The translations under genes and the position numbers were made by a program. Below, piece after piece: positions 1 through 6,294 of a DNA stretch of 6,294 nt (its first letter is position 1; each line of letters opens with the position of its first letter). The stretch lies in assembly GCA_013151535.1 (NCBI GenBank), contig JAADIC010000080.1, positions 1-6,294 on the forward strand. The letters run 5' to 3'. The stretch is from Alphaproteobacteria bacterium. Its GTDB lineage: Bacteria; Pseudomonadota; Alphaproteobacteria; Rhodobacterales; Rhodobacteraceae. The notes under the pieces are model-generated. The model saw only the letters and a list, made by a program, of their open reading frames with translations, had not been told where the DNA came from and ran no database searches.

Positions 1-875
1 GCACCTTCGCCCAATCGGTCGATGTGGTTACTTACGAGTTTGAAAACATCCCGCCCGAAGCGCTTGATGCGATCGAGAAAATCCGCCCCGTCCACCCGGG
101 TCGCGCCGCCTTGGCCGCCTCGCAGGATCGTATTCTGGAAAAGGACTTTCTGACCGACCTCGGCCTGACGGTCGCCCCATACGCGAAAATTGACAGCCTG
201 CAAGATCTTGAAATCGCATTAGAAACCATCGGCACGCCGTCAATCCTGAAAACCCGCCGCTTTGGCTATGACGGCAAGGGACAGGCCCGTCTGAACGACC
301 GGAATCAAGCCGCCGAGGCTTACGCCACCTTGAACAACGCCCCCGCCGTACTGGAAGGATTCATCGACTTCTCCCACGAGGTTTCCGTCATCGGCGCGCG
401 CGCGCAAAACGGCGCAGTGGTCTGCTTTGACCCCGGCGAGAACGTCCACCGCAACGGCATCCTGCACAGCACCACCGTGCCCGCCACCCTGACACTGGCC
501 CAACAAACCGACGCCGTGATCCTGACCGGTCGCATCCTGAACGCGCTCAATTATATCGGTGTCATGGGCGTGGAATTATTCGTCACCCCCAGCGGCCTGA
601 TCGTCAACGAAATCGCGCCGCGCGTGCATAATTCCGGCCATTGGACCCAAAACGGCTGCGTGATCGACCAGTTCGAGCAACACATCCGCGCCATCGCCGG
701 CTGGCCACTGGGCGACGGCCAGCGCCATTCAGACGTGACAATGACCAACCTGATTGGCGACGAGGCCCTGAACGTTGCCAGCCTCGCCGCCGACAGCTCA
801 ATCGGCCTGCATCTTTACGGCAAAGCGCAAGCAAGACCGGGCCGCAAAATGGGCCACATAAACAAACTCACTTAG
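1..875 (+). CDS. purK: PurK, 5-(carboxyamino)imidazole ribonucleotide synthase (5'-truncated by window edge)
   Basis: The ATP-dependent enzyme converts aminoimidazole ribonucleotide plus bicarbonate to N5-CAIR in cytosolic purine biosynthesis, working with PurE. The reading frame is open from base 3 with no start codon, so the gene begins upstream; 290 residues are visible and about 65 to 70 N-terminal residues are missing compared with the usual ~355. Evidence for PurK: the hallmark VVTYEFENIP at the left edge, the ATP-grasp glycine loop KTRRFGYDGKGQ (around base 255-290), EGFIDFSHEVSVI, YIGVMGVELFV, and the C-terminal block VNEIAPRVHNSGHWTQ followed by DQFEQHIRAIAGWPLG. The end (LYGKAQARPGRKMGHI) is where the family normally stops, so the C-terminus is complete. 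purE commonly lies immediately upstream of purK, but that region is outside the window. It converges with the - strand hydrolase. The M at base 24 is internal, not the start. Confidence 0.96.
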   Translation, partial: TFAQSVDVVTYEFENIPPEALDAIEKIRPVHPGRAALAASQDRILEKDFLTDLGLTVAPYAKIDSLQDLEIALETIGTPSILKTRRFGYDGKGQARLNDRNQAAEAYATLNNAPAVLEGFIDFSHEVSVIGARAQNGAVVCFDPGENVHRNGILHSTTVPATLTLAQQTDAVILTGRILNALNYIGVMGVELFVTPSGLIVNEIAPRVHNSGHWTQNGCVIDQFEQHIRAIAGWPLGDGQRHSDVTMTNLIGDEALNVASLAADSSIGLHLYGKAQARPGRKMGHINKLT

Positions 876-1032
876 TGCGAAACCAATCTATTCATTTCTG
901 GATATTCACTCATCGGCCCGAGGCAGCGTTTGCACTTCCAAATGCGTTCGGGGCGATGGGTGAATTCAATTGGATTGGATTTGCTCTAGCTTTCATTGTT
1001 CCAAAAATACTCAAAATATCCACGCCCACAAC
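876..1032. other. Convergent intergenic region, no gene seen
   Basis: This gap lies between the stop codons of purK and the broken hydrolase. Apart from the hairpin at 904-965, I see no coding sequence I can support. The right half, roughly 962-1032, is visibly more AT-rich than the flanking genes. Open frames crossing it have no recognisable protein motifs and no ribosome binding site. Confidence 0.6.
904..965 (+). repeat. Long imperfect hairpin between purK and hydrolase
   Basis: The arms 904-921 and 948-965 pair over 18 positions: 16 Watson-Crick pairs, one T-G wobble (910/959) and one G-G mismatch (916/953). Inside them a second stem, 926-932 with 939-945, adds 7 pairs including a G-T wobble (928/943) around a 6-nt loop. 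Both wobbles become A-C mismatches on the opposite strand, so the fold is best as + strand RNA, the sense of purK. No U run follows on either side, so it is not a classical rho-independent terminator. It could be a purK 3'-end stabiliser, an extragenic palindromic repeat or a mobile-element remnant. Confidence 0.6.
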
Positions 1033-1765
1033 TTACGGCAATTTTTCCCGCACAAAATCCACCAGCGACAGATCCCTGTCGAACGCCCCGTCCTCCAGAA
1101 ACCGGATGGTCTGGGCGATCACATAGGGGTTCAGCATCATGAAAGTATGGGTGCTGGGTACCACGATATGATCGGCCATACCCACCAGTTTGGTGCTTTC
1201 CACCGACACTTTGCCATCATCCACCCCGTCGATCACATAGGAAAACAACGGGCTGACCGACAGCTTGCCGGCAATGATCCCGACCTCGAAATCCGCAGGC
1301 CCCAGTGCTGCCGGCAGGCCGCGCGGCCCGGCGCTCAGCTCCAGCCCGGCCGGACCGTTCAACCATTCAAACAGCTCCAGATCACCAAACGTGTTCACAA
1401 TTTCGCTGCCCTTGTTGGGCGGGGCCAGCATCACCACGCGGCCAAGGTTTTTTAGCGTGTTATCAAGCAGATAAGCCCGCACCAGAATACCGCCCATGGA
1501 GTGGGTCACAAAATTCACCCGATCAGCACCGCATTTCGCCACCGCCGCCGGAATGACATCGCGGGTCAGCTCCTCGATGCTGTATTTGGTCGAGGCGTAG
1601 GATACATTAACGGTCTTGTACCCATCCGCCTTCCAGCGCCAGCTCCATCGCCTTGAGCGAATTGGACGAGCGTGCAAGCCCGTGCAGCAGCACCACACAT
1701 TCACCAGCCGCCGCCACATTCGGCAGCGCGCCCAACAAGGCAAGAAGGATCAACAGCTTTCTCAT
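1033..1765 (-). pseudogene. Secreted alpha/beta hydrolase (lipase/esterase-like), frameshifted
   Basis: The 733-bp stretch is one base longer than a multiple of three. The first frame, from ATG at 1765, gives a signal peptide (MRKLLILLALLGALPNVAAA, likely cleaved after residue 20) and the oxyanion-hole region VVLLHGLARSSNSL. It then runs to a stop at 1607-1609. The second frame carries the rest, including ADGYKTVNVSYAST, the nucleophile elbow THSMGG (Ser at about 89), a candidate acid in IDGVDDGKVSVEST and a candidate catalytic His in STHTFMM (about 206). Dropping one G/C near 1624-1632 (reading LE-AD-GYK) restores a 243-residue protein, a normal size for such lipase-like periplasmic or secreted hydrolases. 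All catalytic parts survive, so this is either a very recent pseudogene or a sequencing error. The substrate is unknown. It is the last gene of the putative - strand cluster, 60 bp after the permease, with no clear Shine-Dalgarno. The GTG at 1816 is a less likely start because it places charged residues before the signal peptide. Confidence 0.82.
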
Positions 1766-1825
1766 GCGCTTAACATAAGGCGCGCCACGGCGGATTTCCA
1801 CGCCTTGACGCGCCACAACGTAACG

Positions 1826-2659
1826 TCACCTTTTGCGGCGCATGGAAATTACGACGCCGCCCAGGATCAAAACCGAGGCCACGGCGAACGCGACACTCAA
1901 CCCCTCGCCCAGAAACGCCACCCCCCCGAGAAGCGCAATCAACGGCACCGCCAGTTGCGCAATCGCCGCCTGCGCCGCCTCGAGCCGCGGTAAAACCGCA
2001 TACCACAACGCGTAGCCAAGGCCCGAGGTCACGGCACCCGACACGACAGCCAAAGCAACCCCCGCACCCGTGGCCACCCCGCCGTCCGGCAGCAGGAACC
2101 ACGCCGCCAGCGCGAACGGCAAGGACAGCAGAAAATTCCCCGCAGTGGCTTGCAAAGGCCGCGTAACCCCGCGCCCGTAAAGCGAATAATAACCCCAGCC
2201 AAGCCCCGCCACCGCCATCAGAATCGCGCCGTCAAGCGGTGGCGCAGTGGCGGATGGGGCCAGCAAATAGGCCAGCCCGGCAAAGGCCACGCCTGCGCCG
2301 ATCCACTGGTTCAGGCGCGGCGGCTCCCCCTTCAGCATCGCGCCGACAAACATCGTGATCTGCACCACACCAAACAGGATCAGCGCCCCTACGCCTGCGT
2401 CAAGGCTTTGATATGCATAGGCAAATCCAAGAACATAACTGCTAAGCCCCAGCACCGACAGCAGGGAAACCTCGGCCAGATCAAAAACCTTGCGATCCCG
2501 CCACCAAACCAAAGCCGCCAGCATCACGGCACCTGACAACACCCTGACAAAGGCAAAGCTCGACGCCCCGATCAACCCGTCCGCCAACGCCAGCCGGTTC
2601 AATACCGAATTGGCGGCGAACGCGATCATGGTCAGGGAGGTCAGTAAAAACAGGCGCAT
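1826..2659 (-). CDS. EamA-family (DMT superfamily) permease
   Basis: This predicted inner-membrane transporter has 277 residues and about ten hydrophobic helices, at roughly residues 4-22, 32-52, 65-85, 88-108, 117-134, 142-162, 172-190, 197-217, 229-251 and 256-274. They form two tandem EamA repeats (about 5-133 and 143-272), the usual drug/metabolite transporter size and layout. Family features include NSVLNRLAL in helix 1, WWRDRK after helix 2, the helix pair around LDAGVGALILFGVVQ, and LEAAQAAIAQLAVPLIALLGG in the second repeat, followed by FLGE. The C-terminus is basic (MRRKR), consistent with a cytoplasmic tail. I chose ATG 2659 over GTG 2674 because CAGGA (2667-2671) sits 7 nt upstream and the alternative adds only MQDCA. 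It follows the GNAT gene by 36 bp and is probably cotranscribed with it. The substrate cannot be inferred; family members export metabolites or amino acids. Confidence 0.9.
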   Translation of the reverse strand: MRLFLLTSLTMIAFAANSVLNRLALADGLIGASSFAFVRVLSGAVMLAALVWWRDRKVFDLAEVSLLSVLGLSSYVLGFAYAYQSLDAGVGALILFGVVQITMFVGAMLKGEPPRLNQWIGAGVAFAGLAYLLAPSATAPPLDGAILMAVAGLGWGYYSLYGRGVTRPLQATAGNFLLSLPFALAAWFLLPDGGVATGAGVALAVVSGAVTSGLGYALWYAVLPRLEAAQAAIAQLAVPLIALLGGVAFLGEGLSVAFAVASVLILGGVVISMRRKR

Positions 2660-2666
2660 GGCGCAA

Positions 2667-2671
2667 TCCTG
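2667..2671 (-). promoter_or_regulatory. Ribosome binding site of the EamA permease
   Basis: CAGGA on the - strand lies 7 nt before ATG 2659. It decides the start in favour of this ATG over the GTG at 2674, which would overlap the site. Confidence 0.6.
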
Positions 2672-2695
2672 CACGAACGCGTGCGCCCCGCCAGC

Positions 2696-3172
2696 CTAAA
2701 ACGCCGCCGGATACACCAACTCGCGCGGAAGTGACCGGAACGCGGTTTCATCGAACACCCGGGCGGCGGTAAATTCCGACGGATAAGGCGTGTCAAACCC
2801 CTGCGCCATCTCCACATCATAGCCAAACCGGCCGTAATACGCCGGATTGCCCAGCACAAAGGCGGCGGCCCAGCCGGCCTCTTCCACCGCTTCGCTGGCG
2901 ATGCGAATTAGGGTCGAGCCGATGCCGGTTTTCTGGCGATCCGGATGTACCGACAAGGGGGCCAGCGCCAGACACAGGGGCGGCGAGATCAGCCGCGAAA
3001 AGGCGATATGGCCGACCAGTTCATTGCGGTCCGTGGCCACATATTCCACCTCGATATCGCCATGACGTCGCAACTCCTCGACCAGCAGGCCTTCATCGTG
3101 GCGCGCAAAGGCGGCCTCGACCAGTTGCGGGATTTTTGCATGATCCCGTGCAGTGACAGGACGGATAAACAT
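2696..3172 (-). CDS. GNAT-family N-acetyltransferase, YhbS-like
   Basis: The 158-residue single-domain protein is expected to transfer the acetyl group from acetyl-CoA to an amine on an unknown substrate in the cytosol. It opens with the typical MFIRPVTARDHAKIPQLVEAAF (strand 1 and helix 1). GHIAFSR (about 54-60) precedes the acetyl-CoA motif A, LAPLSVHPDRQKTGIGSTLI, whose R/Q-x-x-G-x-G pyrophosphate loop is RQKTGIG (79-85). The block LGNPAYYGRFGYDVEMAQG (about 108-125) is characteristic of the YhbS/COG3153 type of predicted acetyltransferases, and the length suits the family. The ATG at 3172 matches the expected N-terminus, although no good Shine-Dalgarno precedes it. It sits 40 bp after the methyltransferase and 36 bp before the permease, which suggests cotranscription. 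No substrate can be named. Confidence 0.9.
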   Translation of the reverse strand: MFIRPVTARDHAKIPQLVEAAFARHDEGLLVEELRRHGDIEVEYVATDRNELVGHIAFSRLISPPLCLALAPLSVHPDRQKTGIGSTLIRIASEAVEEAGWAAAFVLGNPAYYGRFGYDVEMAQGFDTPYPSEFTAARVFDETAFRSLPRELVYPAAF

Positions 3173-3212
3173 GAGCGCAGGCTAGCACGGCGCGCCGAAA
3201 GTGCAAAACAAT

Positions 3213-3836
3213 TCAGCCGGGTTTTTTTGCCACGATAAACACCGCCTGACTGTTTTCCGGTTGCCATTGCTGATCTATCGCAAAGCCCGCTGTTTTCAGG
3301 TCTCCAACCAAAGCCGCAACCGAAAAGAACCGCACAAGTGGCAATACCCCCACCGCATTGCCAACCTTCAAAACCCCGCGCATCACACCACCGGTATCGT
3401 CCATACAAGAGGTTGAAGACACAAACACACCACCCGGTTTCAACATCCCGAAAACCTTGGCTATCACCGCCTCACGATCAATCAACAGATGCAGGATGGA
3501 TAGGCCCAGAATCGCGTCAAAGCTGGCGTCAGGGCGGGTAAAGGCATCAATGCTGGATTGTTCAAACGTGATATTGTCGACCTTCGCCACCTCAGCCTTG
3601 ACGCGTGCAATCGTCAGCATTTTGGGTGAAATATCCACCGCAAGGATGTGTTTGACAAAAGGCGCATGCGCGATGGCAGTCGTGCCGGTACCCGCACCAA
3701 ACTCCATCACCGCCATTTGCGGCGTCAAATATCCGCGCGTGGTTTCCAGCTTGCGTTGATAGGCGGCCTCGTCTGCCACGGGGCTTTTGGCGTATCGTTT
3801 GGCGATAAAGTTCCAGAAGGTGGCAGAGGGTTTCAT
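3213..3836 (-). CDS. Class I SAM-dependent methyltransferase
   Basis: The 207-residue protein has a Rossmann-type SAM-binding fold and presumably acts in the cytosol. Motif I is VMEFGAGTGTTA (43-54), the acidic residue at the end of strand 2 is in ILAVDISPKML (Asp68), motif II/III is around DASFDAILGLSILHLL (103-118), and MLKPGGVFV (131-139) is the usual strand-5 region. The N-terminus, MKPSATFWNFIAKRYAKSPV, resembles small methyltransferases of the Methyltransf_11/25 type. The frame stays open to 3962, but ATG 3836 is preferred: GGGA lies 5 nt upstream (3842-3845), family similarity starts here, and the longer version would run through the candidate promoter. It is the first gene after groEL and likely heads a cluster with the GNAT and permease genes. 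The methyl acceptor is unknown. Confidence 0.9.
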   Translation of the reverse strand: MKPSATFWNFIAKRYAKSPVADEAAYQRKLETTRGYLTPQMAVMEFGAGTGTTAIAHAPFVKHILAVDISPKMLTIARVKAEVAKVDNITFEQSSIDAFTRPDASFDAILGLSILHLLIDREAVIAKVFGMLKPGGVFVSSTSCMDDTGGVMRGVLKVGNAVGVLPLVRFFSVAALVGDLKTAGFAIDQQWQPENSQAVFIVAKKPG

Positions 3837-3862
3837 GGCTGTCCCGTTCAGTTTGACGCGTG

Positions 3863-3892
3863 GATAAGGGCGGCAGACAGGCGGTTTGTCAA
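3863..3892 (-). promoter_or_regulatory. Candidate sigma70 promoter for the methyltransferase cluster
   Basis: On the - strand, a perfect -35 TTGACA (3887-3892) is followed after 18 bp by CTTATC (3863-3868), a weak -10. It would start transcription near 3856, leaving about 20 nt of leader before ATG 3836. The -35 is strong and the -10 is only partly matching, so this is a plausible prediction only. Confidence 0.4.
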
Positions 3893-3990
3893 GTTTGGGA
3901 GCTGAGGGCCACGACTGAATCTGGGAGGGCAGCATAGCCAATAGATGGGCGGGGCGTTGCAAAAAAGATCAACGTTGCGACTATTCTCAA

Positions 3991-4030
3991 CCCCGCAAAA
4001 CGCCCTCCCGGGGGGGGCGGGCGTGCGGGG
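3991..4030. repeat. GC-rich inverted repeat with 8-G run
   Basis: CCCCGCA (3991-3997) pairs perfectly with TGCGGGG (4024-4030). Just inside, CGCCC (4001-4005) pairs with GGGCG (4019-4023), separated from the outer arm by an AAA bulge on one side only. The loop contains eight consecutive G (4010-4017). It is a 12-bp stem immediately downstream of the groEL terminator in the direction of transcription. No U run follows, so its role is open. Confidence 0.5.
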
Positions 4031-4037
4031 GGAATGC

Positions 4038-4066
4038 AAAAAGGGGCCGCTATGCAGCAGCCCCTT
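4038..4066 (-). terminator. Rho-independent terminator of groESL
   Basis: On the - strand, GGGGCTGC (4064-4057) and GCGGCCCC (4050-4043) form an 8-bp stem around a 6-nt loop (TGCATA). Two flanking A-T pairs extend it, and it is followed by TTTTT (4042-4038). The single U-G wobble in the stem is tolerated only in - strand RNA, in agreement with the direction of groEL. It lies about 85 nt after the groEL stop codon. Confidence 0.85.
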
Positions 4067-4093
4067 CTCAATGTCTTCAAGCGCATGGCTCTC

Positions 4094-4115
4094 GGGTATT
4101 GCAAGTGCAATACCC
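4094..4115. repeat. 22-bp near-perfect palindrome in groEL 3' region
   Basis: GGGTATTGCA (4094-4103) and TGCAATACCC (4106-4115) are exact inverted copies separated by AG. The element lies between the groEL stop codon and the terminator. As RNA it would form a short stem of about 8 to 9 pairs once a loop is allowed. As DNA it has the two-fold symmetry of a dimeric protein-binding site. No function can be assigned. Confidence 0.6.
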
Positions 4116-4148
4116 TGACGCCAGCAGAATTCCCTACGGGAAATCTGC

Positions 4149-5798
<1,650 letters not shown>

Positions 5799-5809
5799 TG
5801 TTAAGCTAG

Positions 5810-5814
5810 CTCCT
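5810..5814 (-). promoter_or_regulatory. groEL ribosome binding site
   Basis: AGGAG on the - strand lies 11 nt before the groEL ATG, inside the 49-bp groES-groEL gap. It supports independent translation initiation of groEL on the shared transcript. Confidence 0.75.
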
Positions 5815-5847
5815 GAATTCGTGTGGGGAAAGGATCAAACGGGCGAT

Positions 5848-6132
5848 TTACATCAGGCCCAGAATGTCGCTTTCTTTCATGATTAACAGTTCTTCGCCGT
5901 CAAGCGTGATCTCGGTGCCGGACCATTTGCCGAACAAGATCTTGTCGCCGGCTTTGACGTCCATTGCGATGCGCTCGCCGCTCTCGTCACGCGCGCCTGC
6001 GCCAACGGACACAATCTCGCCTTCAGCGGGTTTTTCTTTTGCGCTATCCGGGATAATCAACCCGCCAGCAGTTTTTTCGTCGCCTTCGATGCGGCGAACC
6101 AATACACGGTCGTGCAAGGGTGTAAATACCAT
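5848..6132 (-). CDS. groES: GroES, 10 kDa co-chaperonin
   Basis: GroES is the heptameric lid that caps GroEL in the ATP-driven folding cycle. The 94-residue protein is of normal length. PLHDRVLVRR (5-14) is the family signature. The mobile loop EGDEKTAGGLIIPDSAKEKP contains the hydrophobic tripeptide LII (25-27) that contacts the GroEL apical domain, equivalent to IVL in E. coli. GEIVSVGAGARDESG follows, and the end, EELLIMKESDILGLM, is typical. The second residue is Val (MVFTPL). It is the first gene of the groESL operon. A strong Shine-Dalgarno lies 8 nt upstream, with the CIRCE and heat-shock-type promoter beyond it, so both HrcA repression and RpoH activation are likely. Confidence 0.99.
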   Translation of the reverse strand: MVFTPLHDRVLVRRIEGDEKTAGGLIIPDSAKEKPAEGEIVSVGAGARDESGERIAMDVKAGDKILFGKWSGTEITLDGEELLIMKESDILGLM

Positions 6133-6140
6133 GGAAATCG

Positions 6141-6146
6141 CTCCTT
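6141..6146 (-). promoter_or_regulatory. groES ribosome binding site
   Basis: AAGGAG on the - strand, 8 nt before ATG 6132, is a near-ideal Shine-Dalgarno and fixes the groES start. Confidence 0.85.
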
Positions 6147-6184
6147 AAGTTTCGTGAGATATCCAAATGATGGTGGCTTCTCCT

Positions 6185-6219
6185 TTTGTTATCACTCGCC
6201 ACCGTTGAGTGATAACAAA
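6185..6219 (-). promoter_or_regulatory. CIRCE element (HrcA operator) of groESL
   Basis: The core is TTATCACTC-N9-GAGTGATAA (6189-6215), a perfect inverted repeat with the 9-bp spacer that defines CIRCE (consensus TTAGCACTC-N9-GAGTGCTAA). Four more pairs on each side (TTTG/CAAA) extend the arms to 13 bp. The only departure from consensus is position 4 of each arm, T/A in place of G/C, changed symmetrically. It lies upstream of groES and overlaps the predicted transcription start, the usual place for HrcA repression. In the mRNA it would also form a 5'-terminal stem-loop. The hrcA gene itself is not in the window. Confidence 0.93.
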
Positions 6220-6220
6220 G

Positions 6221-6252
6221 GGGATTTAGGCATCCCGGCAGGTGGAGTCAAG
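6221..6252 (-). promoter_or_regulatory. groESL promoter, overlapping sigma70 and RpoH-like
   Basis: On the - strand, TTGACT (6246-6251) and TAAATC (6223-6228) are 17 bp apart, a sigma70-type pair with a good -35 and a weak -10. The same bases also fit the alphaproteobacterial RpoH consensus (CTTG-N17/18-CYTATNTNNG): CTTG (6249-6252), 18 bp, then CCTAAATCCC (6221-6230), matching most fixed positions. Transcription would begin near 6216, at the edge of the CIRCE, giving an 84-nt leader. Confidence 0.65.
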
Positions 6253-6294
6253 AACCCAAGCCGCGATCTTCAAGCGATTTGCCAGATTATGCGG

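Larger units (their letters stand above)
3837..4148. other. 312-bp intergenic region between groEL and methyltransferase
   Basis: There is no gene I can support here. From the groEL side it holds the 22-bp palindrome (4094-4115), the groEL terminator (4038-4066), a GC-rich inverted repeat with an 8-G run (3991-4030), and the candidate promoter at 3863-3892. The open frames crossing it have low-complexity or Pro/Arg-rich translations with no recognisable motifs. Confidence 0.6.

Noticed and set aside
641..1455. Long + strand open frames crossing the purK end and the hydrolase gene
   Set aside because: They are antisense to or out of frame with genes supported by clear motifs, have His/Arg/Pro-rich translations, and lack a ribosome binding site.
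1600..1640. Programmed ribosomal frameshift in the hydrolase
   Set aside because: No slippery sequence, internal Shine-Dalgarno or stimulatory structure could be seen, and hydrolases of this type are not known for recoding.
1777..1817. GC-rich inverted repeat (GGCGCG...CGCGCC) between the permease stop and hydrolase start as a terminator
   Set aside because: The stem is interrupted (6 bp plus 4 bp with unpaired bases) and no U run follows, so chance in GC-rich DNA is as likely.
3837..3962. N-terminal extension of the methyltransferase to 3962
   Set aside because: The extra 42 residues are Pro-rich with no family similarity, cross a candidate promoter, and are unnecessary given a good start with GGGA upstream at 3836.
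6185..6219. Resemblance of the repeat to a lac-type operator (TTGTTATC...GATAACAA)
   Set aside because: The 9-bp spacer, the ACTC/GAGT inner arms and the location before groES identify it as CIRCE.

Overview
The window looks like chromosomal DNA of an alphaproteobacterium, most likely a member of the Rhodobacterales (Roseobacter-type). This is inferred from the GroES/GroEL sequence type, the fairly high GC content and an RpoH-style promoter that fits the alphaproteobacterial consensus. No database search was possible, so the genus is not assigned.

Layout: the 3' four-fifths of purK (purine biosynthesis) enters from the left on the + strand and ends at 875. Every other gene lies on the - strand. 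Reading from the right edge leftward, these are the chaperonin operon groES-groEL (6132 to 4149), a class I SAM methyltransferase (3836 to 3213), a YhbS-like GNAT acetyltransferase (3172 to 2696), a ten-helix EamA/DMT permease (2659 to 1826) and a secreted alpha/beta hydrolase (1765 to 1033) that is broken by a single-base frameshift. The last four are spaced 36 to 60 bp apart and may form one operon with its own candidate promoter near 3863-3892. PurK and the hydrolase converge on a 157-bp gap that holds a long imperfect hairpin.

Regulation: groESL has the clearest regulatory architecture. An overlapping sigma70/RpoH-like promoter is followed by a CIRCE inverted repeat at the predicted transcription start, each gene has a strong ribosome binding site, and a rho-independent terminator with a U run follows groEL. 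The 312-bp gap between groEL and the methyltransferase holds that terminator, a 22-bp near-perfect palindrome, a GC-rich inverted repeat with an 8-G run, and the candidate methyltransferase promoter.

Functionally the window is ordinary: a purine enzyme, a housekeeping chaperonin and a set of small accessory enzymes whose substrates cannot be read from sequence. I see no mobile element, CRISPR array, tRNA, rRNA or defence system, and nothing that amounts to a new biological system. The points worth a second look are the frameshifted hydrolase, the purK-side hairpin whose wobble pairs favour one strand, the symmetric base change in the CIRCE, and the palindromes behind groEL.
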